From positions 248,001 to 312,000 of the forward strand of contig CAKSIG010000001.1 of the NCBI GenBank assembly GCA_934463035.1: 64,000 nucleotides of DNA, in the 5' to 3' direction. Below the pieces are notes generated by a model. That model searched no databases, was not told where the DNA came from, and was given only the letters and a program-made list of their open reading frames with translations. A program made the position numbers and the translations under genes. Numbering within the stretch: position 1 is the first letter of the stretch; every line of letters begins with the position of its first letter. Below, piece after piece: positions 57,291-64,000 of this stretch. This stretch comes from an uncultured Eubacteriales bacterium. GTDB lineage: Bacteria > Bacillota > Clostridia > Oscillospirales > Acutalibacteraceae.

Positions 57291-59276
57291 ATGAACAATC
57301 GGTATGAAATAGGAAAAAACTGTTTTTCTTTTAAAATTGACGGAGCCGCACAGGATTTAAAAGCCGCTCACACTAAAACCGTCACTGACGGCAGCACGGT
57401 GACGGATATTTACGAGTTCGGCAGTATCCGCGTAACAAACGTTAAAAAATACTATGACGGATTTGACAGCATAGAGTGGGTCAACTACTTTGAAAACACA
57501 GGCGATACTGCCTCCCCGATAATTTCGGATATTTTCGATGCGGACATATCCCTGCCGCTCGGCGATTTTGAAGAAATACCGCGCTCACGGTGGTCTTGGT
57601 CGCCGAAAAAAGAAAACGCCCTTGCGGTATATACGCCGACAGGGTCAAGCCACGGCGCATCGGACTTTGAATGTCTTACAGGAAAATTCCTTAACGCAAA
57701 AATGACAAATTGGCTGACGGGCGACGGCGAGCTTTTCTTTGAAAGCAAAACGGGACGTTCGTCGGATACGGACACCGCGCCGTTTTTCAACCTTAATAAT
57801 GCAAACGCCGACTTAGGGGTTGTTGCGGCGGTCGGTTGGTCGGGCTGTTGGAAATGCAGTATAACCCGAAAAGGCAATACCATCAGCTTTAAATCGGGTA
57901 TACGCGAAGCAAAATTCCGTTTGTTGCCGAACGAAAAACTGCGCACCTCCTCCGTGACTTTTATGTTTTATAAGTCTGACCTTTCAGAGTCAGTAAATAA
58001 ATGGCGCCGCTTTGTAAAAGCGGTATATTCGCCTGCCGCGATAACCGCGAACTCGGCTTTGCTCCCATTTTGCGCGGGTATCTGGGGCGGTATGAGCACA
58101 AAAAGCTGTCTTGAAAGGCTTGACCTTATCAACCGTAACGGACTGCCGTTTAACTATATTTGGATGGACGCAGGCTGGTTCGGAGACTCAAACACCGAAT
58201 CGCCGAACGAATATGAGGGCGATTGGTACTCCACCACAGGCGACTGGTCGGTAAACTCCTACCGCCATCCCGACGGACTTAAAGAGGTATCCGCCGCAGT
58301 AAAAGCGTCAGGCAGAAAATTTTTGCTTTGGTTTGAGCCTGAACGCGCGGTCTGCACGTCAAAAACCGCAAAGGAACACCCCGAATATTTTCTTGACCCG
58401 AACGACGGCAGTAACTGTCTGCTCCTGAACCTCGGCGACGAAAAGGCTTGGAATTACTGCTTTGATACAATTTCAGAATATATTGAAAAACTTGACCTTT
58501 CAGTTTTGAGGATAGATTTTAACATAAATCCTGCGCCTGCTTGGAAAGGCGCCGACAGCGCCGAACGAACAGGCATTACGGAAATTAAATATATTAACGG
58601 GCTTTACAGGCTTTGGGACGGCTTTTTAAGCAAATTCCCGAATCTGCTTATAGACAATTGCGCAAGCGGCGGCAGAAGAATAGACATTGAAACAATGCGC
58701 CGCTCGGTTCCGCTTTGGCGAAACGACGCGCTTTGCCCCGCCGACCCCAACACCGATATTTTGCAGCAGGACGGAATGAATTTCCCCGTATGGCTGCCCT
58801 ATTCGGGAACGGGGTGCGGCAGAATAAAGTATGACACGTACCGTTTCCGCAGCGCCTTTGCCCCGATGCTTACCACAAACTATTTTTATTCGGAGGCCGA
58901 TATTGCCGACGAAAGCCCTGAATTTATCGGCTGGCTTAAAGCGCGGTGCAGTGAATATCTTAAATCGCAAAAATATCTCGATAAGGATTATTATCCGCTT
59001 ACCGACGCCACTTGTGACGGCGGTAATTGGTCGGCGGTTCAGTTTTACGACCCCGACAGCAATTCGGGAATTATTCAGATTTTCCGCAGAGAAAACTCGC
59101 CGTACTCAAACGCGGTGTTTGAGCTTAAAGGCTTAAAGCCCGAATGTACATACACGCTTTGCGACGCGGACAGTGGAATTGAAACAAGGCTGACGGGAAA
59201 AGAGCTTATGGGCGGTTTTAAAGCCGAATTGTCCGACAGGCGTTCGTCAAGACTGATTTTTTTCAATGGGGAGTAA
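57291..59276 (+). CDS. Alpha-galactosidase, GH36 family
   Basis: A 661-aa cytoplasmic enzyme (no signal peptide). ATG 57291 follows GGAGGCAG. The (beta/alpha)8 barrel has FNYIWMDAGWFGD, KFLLWFEPERAVC, LSVLRIDFNINPAPAW with the probable nucleophile Asp, LLIDNCASGGRRIDIETMRR and RNDALCPADPN with the likely acid/base Asp. A C-terminal beta-sandwich ends the protein. It releases galactose from oligosaccharides such as melibiose or raffinose type substrates taken up by the cell. It is co-transcribed with the transporter 6 nt downstream. Confidence 0.93.
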   Translation: MNNRYEIGKNCFSFKIDGAAQDLKAAHTKTVTDGSTVTDIYEFGSIRVTNVKKYYDGFDSIEWVNYFENTGDTASPIISDIFDADISLPLGDFEEIPRSRWSWSPKKENALAVYTPTGSSHGASDFECLTGKFLNAKMTNWLTGDGELFFESKTGRSSDTDTAPFFNLNNANADLGVVAAVGWSGCWKCSITRKGNTISFKSGIREAKFRLLPNEKLRTSSVTFMFYKSDLSESVNKWRRFVKAVYSPAAITANSALLPFCAGIWGGMSTKSCLERLDLINRNGLPFNYIWMDAGWFGDSNTESPNEYEGDWYSTTGDWSVNSYRHPDGLKEVSAAVKASGRKFLLWFEPERAVCTSKTAKEHPEYFLDPNDGSNCLLLNLGDEKAWNYCFDTISEYIEKLDLSVLRIDFNINPAPAWKGADSAERTGITEIKYINGLYRLWDGFLSKFPNLLIDNCASGGRRIDIETMRRSVPLWRNDALCPADPNTDILQQDGMNFPVWLPYSGTGCGRIKYDTYRFRSAFAPMLTTNYFYSEADIADESPEFIGWLKARCSEYLKSQKYLDKDYYPLTDATCDGGNWSAVQFYDPDSNSGIIQIFRRENSPYSNAVFELKGLKPECTYTLCDADSGIETRLTGKELMGGFKAELSDRRSSRLIFFNGE

Positions 59277-59282
59277 ATAAAA

Positions 59283-60194
59283 ATGAATTTGCAAATCTAT
59301 CTGCTTTTGGCTGTGACCCTTGCGGCAGGGCTGTGCCTTAACGTTGTGAAAAACATTTTCTGCAAAAAATATCAGCGCAGCATTTCGGATACATATATGT
59401 ACTCCGTAGTAAACGGCATTTTCGCCGTGCTTACCGTGGCGCTTATTTCGGGCGGAAAAATCTCGGTTTCGTCCGCAACGCTTTTTTACGCCGTTATTTA
59501 CGGCTTAAATTGGGTATTGCTTGCGGTCGTTAATAATTTGGCTCTTAAAACGGGTCCGCTTTCCTATACCTCGGTCATAATTTCCCTTTCGCTGGTTATT
59601 CCGACCTTTTCGGGCTGGCTTTTTTGGAACGAAAAAATAAATGCGTTGCAGCTTATCGGAATAATATTTATGATAATGTGCTTCGTTTTTTCAAACGAAA
59701 AAAGCGAGGACGATAAAAAAGCAAAGAAAATTTGGTATGTATATGTTGTGATCGCCTTTGTATCAAACGGGTTTTGCGGAATTATTCAAAAACTGCACCA
59801 ATCTTCAAGCGGAGCCGAGGAAACAACGGGATTTGTGTTTACCGCTTTGCTGATTTCGGTAGTTATATCAACTCCGCTTATGCTGTTTTTTAAAGGCAAA
59901 GAAAGAAAAAAACGCCCGTCTGAAAGCTCGGAGAGTTTAAAGACGGACAGTAAGACTAAATATATCGTTCTGTTTTTGCTTTTGGCGGCGGGCGTATGCT
60001 CGGGTCTTGTAAATCAGATAAACCTATACCTTGTGGGCATTATGGACAGCGCTGTATTCTTCCCCGTAGTGAACGGCGGAAACCTTATACTGACAATGCT
60101 CCTTTCGGTCACGGCTTTCAAGGAAAAACCCACCTCAAAGCAATGGCTCGGTCTTGCGATGGGAATGACCGCAGTTATTATGCTGTGTCTCTGA
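59283..60194 (+). CDS. DMT-superfamily transporter (EamA-like)
   Basis: A 303-aa protein with about ten helices. AVTLAAGLCLNVVKNIFCKK is the first helix, GLNWVLLAVVNNLALKTGPL and LSLVIPTFSGWLFWNEKINA end repeat one, and GVCSGLVNQINLYLVGIMDS lies in repeat two. A hydrophilic loop near 205-225 is Lys/Ser-rich. It follows the alpha-galactosidase by 6 nt, so it may import its substrate or export a product. That link is inferred, since known DMT proteins rarely carry oligosaccharides. Confidence 0.82.
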   Translation: MNLQIYLLLAVTLAAGLCLNVVKNIFCKKYQRSISDTYMYSVVNGIFAVLTVALISGGKISVSSATLFYAVIYGLNWVLLAVVNNLALKTGPLSYTSVIISLSLVIPTFSGWLFWNEKINALQLIGIIFMIMCFVFSNEKSEDDKKAKKIWYVYVVIAFVSNGFCGIIQKLHQSSSGAEETTGFVFTALLISVVISTPLMLFFKGKERKKRPSESSESLKTDSKTKYIVLFLLLAAGVCSGLVNQINLYLVGIMDSAVFFPVVNGGNLILTMLLSVTAFKEKPTSKQWLGLAMGMTAVIMLCL

Positions 60195-60226
60195 TTTTGG
60201 TGCGACAGGATCCGAGACCGTCATGC

Positions 60227-60943
60227 CTATTTCTTCCTTAACACAATTTTGATAAAGTTAAGATATTTCCCCGCGCCCGCGTCCATTGATTTGCGGTCGC
60301 CTATCGCATATTCGTTGTCCTGAGCGAGCCAATCCGCCCAGACTTCATCGTTGCTTTCCATTTCTTCAACCGTTATAAGCTCGGCGCCCCTGCACTTGCC
60401 CGTGACTGCGCGCCAATAGGTCGTGTCGCGCATATATTCAAGCTGTTCGGGCGTCCACGAAAGCAACAGTTCTTTTGGCAGATTATCGTGGCAGTCCTTT
60501 TTCATACCGGGTATTGAAATGTAGATATAACCTCCGCTTTTTACAAACGGCAGCAGCTTATCGTCAAGATAATTTTCGTCGCGCCCGAAATAGTTGTAGG
60601 AGTCGGTCGTAACGACCGCGTCAAAAAAATCCTTTTCAAACGGCAGGTCGGTCGCGTCCGCCTTTACGGGAATAATTTTATCGCGGTCTACCCCCATACT
60701 GTCAAAAAATTTTCGGTTTTCGTCAGGGTCGCTCCAAAGGTCGGCGGCGTAAACCTTAAAACCGTATTCCTTGGCAAGAAACACACTTGTGAGTCCCTGT
60801 CCGCTCCCGAGGTCGCAGACGACTGCGCCCTCGGGAATTTTGTTGTTAATTAAAAGTTCTTCTTCGAGTTTTATCGGGTTCGGTCCCATAATTTTAGCCA
60901 TTAATTCGGGTGTGTTGTATTTTTCGCTTTTAATATATTTCAT
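60227..60943 (-). CDS. SAM-dependent methyltransferase, class I
   Basis: A 238-aa enzyme: GAVVCDLGSGQGLTSVFLAK is motif I (SAM-binding GxGxG-like loop), VYAADLWSDPDENR is motif II, VVTTDSYNYFGRDENYL is the motif III region. The substrate is unknown; it resembles small-molecule methyltransferases. It overlaps the TetR gene by 4 nt (ATGA), so the TetR protein probably controls it. Confidence 0.9.
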   Translation of the reverse strand: MKYIKSEKYNTPELMAKIMGPNPIKLEEELLINNKIPEGAVVCDLGSGQGLTSVFLAKEYGFKVYAADLWSDPDENRKFFDSMGVDRDKIIPVKADATDLPFEKDFFDAVVTTDSYNYFGRDENYLDDKLLPFVKSGGYIYISIPGMKKDCHDNLPKELLLSWTPEQLEYMRDTTYWRAVTGKCRGAELITVEEMESNDEVWADWLAQDNEYAIGDRKSMDAGAGKYLNFIKIVLRKK

Positions 60944-61539
60944 TTTGTGTTCTCCTTAAAAAATTTATAAATGTATTTTTGCAGCAACGCCTTTTTGTCG
61001 GGTATATTCGCCGTGTTCATCAAAAGATACATAGGCGCGTAATATTCGATAGCAAGCATTAACGGGTCGGCGTTTTTAAGAACGCCGTTTTTCATCATCT
61101 CGGTGAATATATCGCGCATATATTCTATCGGTCCGTCGGTAAGACAGCCGCTGTAAAGCTCTGCCGAACGCCCGTCGCGGTACTGCTCCAACATAAGCAT
61201 TTTTCTGAAATTCGAGGCGAATTTGTTCTCCGTCCAGAACTCAAACTGAGCAAGAGTGAAATTTTTTACATTTTCAACAGCCACCTTGGCGTACCCCTCG
61301 GCACCGTCTTCATAGGTGTTTTCGGGAACGCCGTATTCCCTTGACCGCTCGGCGTCAATCTCGTACATTCTTTTTACTATGCTGTCGAAAATATCCCTTT
61401 TGTTTTTGTAGTGCTTGTAAAGCGCGCCCTTTGTAATACCGAGCGCACCTGCTATATCGCTTACCGAAACCGCCTCATACCCGTTTTTTGCGAACAGTTC
61501 AAGCGATACTGAAAGTATCTTTTCCTTTGTATCAGTCAT
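60940..61539 (-). CDS. TetR-family repressor
   Basis: A 199-aa regulator. The N-terminal HTH (residues about 4-50) has TKEKILSVSLELFAKNGYEA, VSVSDIAGALGITKGALYKH and YKNKRDIFDSIVKRM. The C-terminal ligand domain is divergent. It is the first gene of a two-gene operon with the methyltransferase. A perfect 19-bp palindrome overlaps its consensus promoter, indicating autorepression relieved by a ligand. Confidence 0.94.
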   Translation of the reverse strand: MTDTKEKILSVSLELFAKNGYEAVSVSDIAGALGITKGALYKHYKNKRDIFDSIVKRMYEIDAERSREYGVPENTYEDGAEGYAKVAVENVKNFTLAQFEFWTENKFASNFRKMLMLEQYRDGRSAELYSGCLTDGPIEYMRDIFTEMMKNGVLKNADPLMLAIEYYAPMYLLMNTANIPDKKALLQKYIYKFFKENTK

Positions 61540-61555
61540 ACATATCCTCCAAAAA

Positions 61556-61598
61556 AGTGAACGAGTGTTTACTACATTATAGTAAACACTCGTTCACT
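61556..61598. promoter_or_regulatory. TetR-type operator, perfect 19-bp inverted repeat
   Basis: AGTGAACGAGTGTTTACTA (61556-61574), 5-nt centre, and its exact reverse complement (61580-61598). It covers the -10 box and the spacer of the promoter at 61576-61604, so bound repressor would exclude RNA polymerase. Confidence 0.9.
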
Positions 61599-61604
61599 TG
61601 TCAA
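61576..61604 (-). promoter_or_regulatory. SigA promoter of the tetR-methyltransferase operon
   Basis: On the minus strand, TTGACA (61599-61604), 17-bp spacer, TATAAT (61576-61581): perfect consensus embedded in the palindromic operator. Confidence 0.9.
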
Positions 61605-61612
61605 GAAATTTT

Positions 61613-63373
61613 TTAATAAATTCTTATTTCACATATTCTTGCGGTATTGCAGCCGTGCGTTTTGTTCACGGTTATTCTCACCGTATCGCAAACAACGTCG
61701 CTTTTAACGTCATTCAACCGCTGATGATTGCCGCAAATATCTTTCTTATCGACAACAGCGCCGTTTAAGAGGTATTCCACGGTGTAGTCCTTAACTATTG
61801 TTTCGGGTATGCCGTAGGACTGCCTTACGTGGTGCCATTTTGAAAGGCTTATCATAATTTCGACAGAGAGGTTTGAGTCAAAGGTTATCAGCGTGTCGCT
61901 TACCCTTTGGGGCTTAGGCAGTTTAAGCTCGATATACGGTTTTTTATCGTTTTGAGCCGACTGCCACATATTGTTGTTTTCGCCTACGGGTCTTGAAACT
62001 CCGTTTATAACGTTTTCGCATTTGCACGGTTCCTCAAACGAACTGCAACCTACCGCCGCGGTGCGTGCAAGGTCGTTTTTATCCTCATTTTTCACATTGG
62101 GTATATAACAGCCGTTTTTCAGCAATATCTGCTGTAACAGTTTTACATCGACCGAACTTGCGTCGGTGCGGTATTTTACCGCCAGAGCCGCCGCAACGCC
62201 TGCCGCCTCGGCCGCAACGGCGCAGGTAGCCATAACTCGGGTTGAGGAAAACGCCCTGTGCGAAGCGCTGATTATTCTGCCGCCGAGGAACAAATTCGGC
62301 ACGTCGGCGGAGTAGATACAACGATACGGGATAGTATATATGCCGTCAAAAAGAACCGATCTATCGCCGCTTGCGGGGGTATCGTTTATAAAAGCATAGA
62401 ACCCCTCGGGTCTGTGAGAGTCAAGGTGCCAGCCGCCGTAGGCTATCGCGTCGTCAAACATACGGTTTTCAAGCACGTCGTTCTCGGTCAGAACATAGTC
62501 GCCCTTTATTCGGCGGCTTTCCCGTTTTGCGGGAACGAACGACACCCAATCAAGATAGTAATTCGCCGCCTTTTCCTTTTGGTCGCCGTGGTTTTTGATA
62601 TAATCCCAAATTCCGAAGATGATTTTAAGCATTTCGTCCCTTGTAAGCTCGGCGTCGCTCACGCAGTTCCATTCGGTGCCGCCGATTTCAAGCCACCAAT
62701 ATCCGCTTGTTATTTCTTCCCACTTCATATTCTTTGCCCATTCGGCGTTTGAATAATCGTGCGCCCATTCGGGGCGTTCAAACGGCACGGGACGGCCTGC
62801 GTCAAGGCTCCTGAACTGTATTGAGTTGCCCATTGTGACGGTATCCGATTTTTCTACCGCGTTAGGCTCGCCGAAAATGCTTTTTGCCTCGCGCCCGAAC
62901 ATATAGGATGCTCCCGCCTTGGCGGAAACGGAGCCGTCGCCCGTGCAGTCGATAAACATATCGGCTGAAAACTCAAATTCCTTTTCGGTCGTGTTCTGGT
63001 TGCCGATAATGCTTACTATCCTGCCGTTTTCGGTTTTGACGGCGCGAATATATGTATTAAGATAAAGCGTGATATTTTTTTCGGAAATGACCTTTTCCCA
63101 CAAAAGCGTATCAAACATACCGTAGGAATGTTCGGGGTTGCGGTATTTGTTTTCAAGCAAAATTTCTTCAATTATGCCCGTTTCGCGAAGATTTGGGCGC
63201 TTACCGTGCCTTGTCGCGCCGACTATGTGCATACGTACCTCGCTTGAAGCGTTTCCGCCCAGCACCGACCTATCCTGTACGAGAGCAACCGTACAGCCCT
63301 GTCTTGCCGCGGCTATCGCCGCGCATATTCCCGCAATTCCTCCGCCTGCAACCGCAATGTCATATTTCAACAT
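61613..63373 (-). CDS. FAD-dependent oxidoreductase with discoidin-like C-terminus
   Basis: The protein has about 586 aa from ATG 63373 (CAGGAGGTA upstream); an in-frame start at 63391 would overlap the ribosome binding site. The N-terminal FAD-binding GG motif is YDIAVAGGGIAGICAAIAAA, followed by LGGNASSEVRMHIVGATRHG, FIDCTGDGSVSAKAGASYMF and FLGGRIISASHRAFSSTRVM, which define the FAD_oxidored (PF12831-like) family. The last 130 residues (CKCENVINGVSRPVGENNNM to the end) have the beta pattern of an F5/8 type C domain. No signal peptide. Such proteins often sit in glycan-use loci; the substrate is unknown. Confidence 0.88.
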   Translation of the reverse strand: MLKYDIAVAGGGIAGICAAIAAARQGCTVALVQDRSVLGGNASSEVRMHIVGATRHGKRPNLRETGIIEEILLENKYRNPEHSYGMFDTLLWEKVISEKNITLYLNTYIRAVKTENGRIVSIIGNQNTTEKEFEFSADMFIDCTGDGSVSAKAGASYMFGREAKSIFGEPNAVEKSDTVTMGNSIQFRSLDAGRPVPFERPEWAHDYSNAEWAKNMKWEEITSGYWWLEIGGTEWNCVSDAELTRDEMLKIIFGIWDYIKNHGDQKEKAANYYLDWVSFVPAKRESRRIKGDYVLTENDVLENRMFDDAIAYGGWHLDSHRPEGFYAFINDTPASGDRSVLFDGIYTIPYRCIYSADVPNLFLGGRIISASHRAFSSTRVMATCAVAAEAAGVAAALAVKYRTDASSVDVKLLQQILLKNGCYIPNVKNEDKNDLARTAAVGCSSFEEPCKCENVINGVSRPVGENNNMWQSAQNDKKPYIELKLPKPQRVSDTLITFDSNLSVEIMISLSKWHHVRQSYGIPETIVKDYTVEYLLNGAVVDKKDICGNHQRLNDVKSDVVCDTVRITVNKTHGCNTARICEIRIY

Positions 63374-63458
63374 AAAAATACCTCCTGTCACACTAAATAT
63401 ATTTTAGCATTGGCAGGAGGTAAAAATATTTAATTATTTGTGCGATAACTTTAACAAC

Positions 63459-64000
63459 TCAGTCAAAATTATCGACAATATTCTTGATAAGTGCAATTCC
63501 CGACGGGTTATCGGTCAGCTTCATTGTGGAAATTACAACGTTTTTGCCTGCCCGCACAAGATATCCCTGCAAGCGCGCGTTAAAGCTGACCTTGGCGGTG
63601 TCGCTGCGTTCCTTTATGGCGTTGGGGTCCTGAACTATTATTTCGTCGTCCTTCTCCACGGGAATTTTGGAGAGCGATTCAATAATGTTTTGAGCCCCGC
63701 CGAACTCCTTGTTTATGCTTTCGGGGCGCATAATGCGCGCCGCCTGCATAACGTCGTAAAAATGCAGGTCGCAGTAGCCGTCGTTCGGGAAATCGCCGAG
63801 CAGTTTATCGTTTTCCACAAGGGTTACAAGGTTCCCCTTATCCCACCCCGCGCGGAAGGAGGTAAAAAATCTGCCCGTATCGCGGTCGCCGAGGTCGGGG
63901 CATATCGGCGGAAGCAGCCAGCTTTCGGGAAGTCTGCCGCTGTCAAGTATGATGACCTTATTGCCGTTCTTTATACATTCTTTTATTACACCGTCATACA
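63459..64000 (-). CDS. C-terminal part of a larger protein, probably glycoside hydrolase-associated (cut by window edge)
   Basis: The frame stays open from the stop codon at 63459 to the window end, about 180 residues, so only the C-terminus is seen. It reads GNKVIILDSGRLPESWLLPP, FFTSFRAGWDKGNLVTLVEN, and GDFPNDGYCDLHFYDVMQAA, a pattern I associate with the non-catalytic C-terminal glutamine-amidotransferase-like or sugar-binding domain of large GH2-type beta-glycosidases. An apparent start inside the frame at 63818 is a Val codon within this domain and not the true start. It lies upstream of the FAD oxidoreductase and is probably in the same operon. Confidence 0.7.
   Translation of the reverse strand, partial: YDGVIKECIKNGNKVIILDSGRLPESWLLPPICPDLGDRDTGRFFTSFRAGWDKGNLVTLVENDKLLGDFPNDGYCDLHFYDVMQAARIMRPESINKEFGGAQNIIESLSKIPVEKDDEIIVQDPNAIKERSDTAKVSFNARLQGYLVRAGKNVVISTMKLTDNPSGIALIKNIVDNFD

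Overview
The window looks like chromosomal DNA from an endospore-forming, low-to-mid GC Gram-positive anaerobe of the class Clostridia, probably a gut or rumen relative of the Ruminococcaceae/Oscillospirales. The reasons are spoVAC-spoVAD, a YloU-YloV-RecG block, a Zur-controlled zinc uptake operon, a CIRCE-controlled hsp20, consensus SigA promoters with strong Shine-Dalgarno sites, and many secreted proteins with dockerin, cohesin-like and Ser/Pro/Glu linker segments. All assignments come from reading the sequence; no database search was possible.

Layout. 1-2.5 kb: a hairpin-rich inverted-repeat element whose ends resemble tRNA T-arms, a secreted LPXTG-like protein divergent from an XRE regulator, and an unannotated type I toxin-antitoxin locus (28-aa holin-like toxin with an antisense RNA). 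2.6-9.2 kb: an undecaprenyl-phosphate sugar transferase, two small conserved proteins, spoVAC-spoVAD, mgtE and a DUF1846 protein. 9.2-25.8 kb: two adjacent minus-strand operons of secreted or membrane-anchored proteins. The long one encodes a GLUG-like membrane protein, a small membrane protein, an orphan solute-binding lipoprotein, a membrane-anchored cohesin-like protein, a concanavalin-like secreted protein and a 1889-aa beta-helix protein ending in a dockerin. The short one encodes a 968-aa secreted protein and a 48-aa peptide. Both operons carry the same pair of 20-bp-spaced direct repeats exactly 32 bp upstream of a -10 box, so they appear to be one regulon and possibly one extracellular polysaccharide-handling machine.

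25.8-37.7 kb: an EamA exporter, two glycosyltransferases, a sugar operon (RpiB-type isomerase, an allose kinase/allulose-6-phosphate epimerase fusion, a beta-helix protein) divergent from an AraC regulator across a palindromic operator, a two-component system, lepA and a VanY-like carboxypeptidase. 37.7-46 kb: zur-znuA-znuC-znuB, an orphan pair of phage tail-fibre-like genes, a small unknown gene bracketed by inverted repeat cassettes, an AEC transporter and galT. 46-55.6 kb: ymdB-like phosphodiesterase, oligopeptide-binding lipoprotein, yloU, yloV and recG, a P-loop ATPase, RNase P RNA and an NlpC/P60 protein. 55.6-64 kb: hsp20, an AraC regulator divergent from alpha-galactosidase and a DMT transporter, a TetR-methyltransferase pair under a perfect 19-bp palindrome, an FAD oxidoreductase with a discoidin-like tail, and the C-terminal end of a probable glycosidase.

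The most unusual items are the cohesin/dockerin double operon and its shared operator, tandem TTAGAnn heptamer arrays that begin exactly at the stop codon of three unrelated genes, the kinase-epimerase fusion, and the type I toxin-antitoxin locus.
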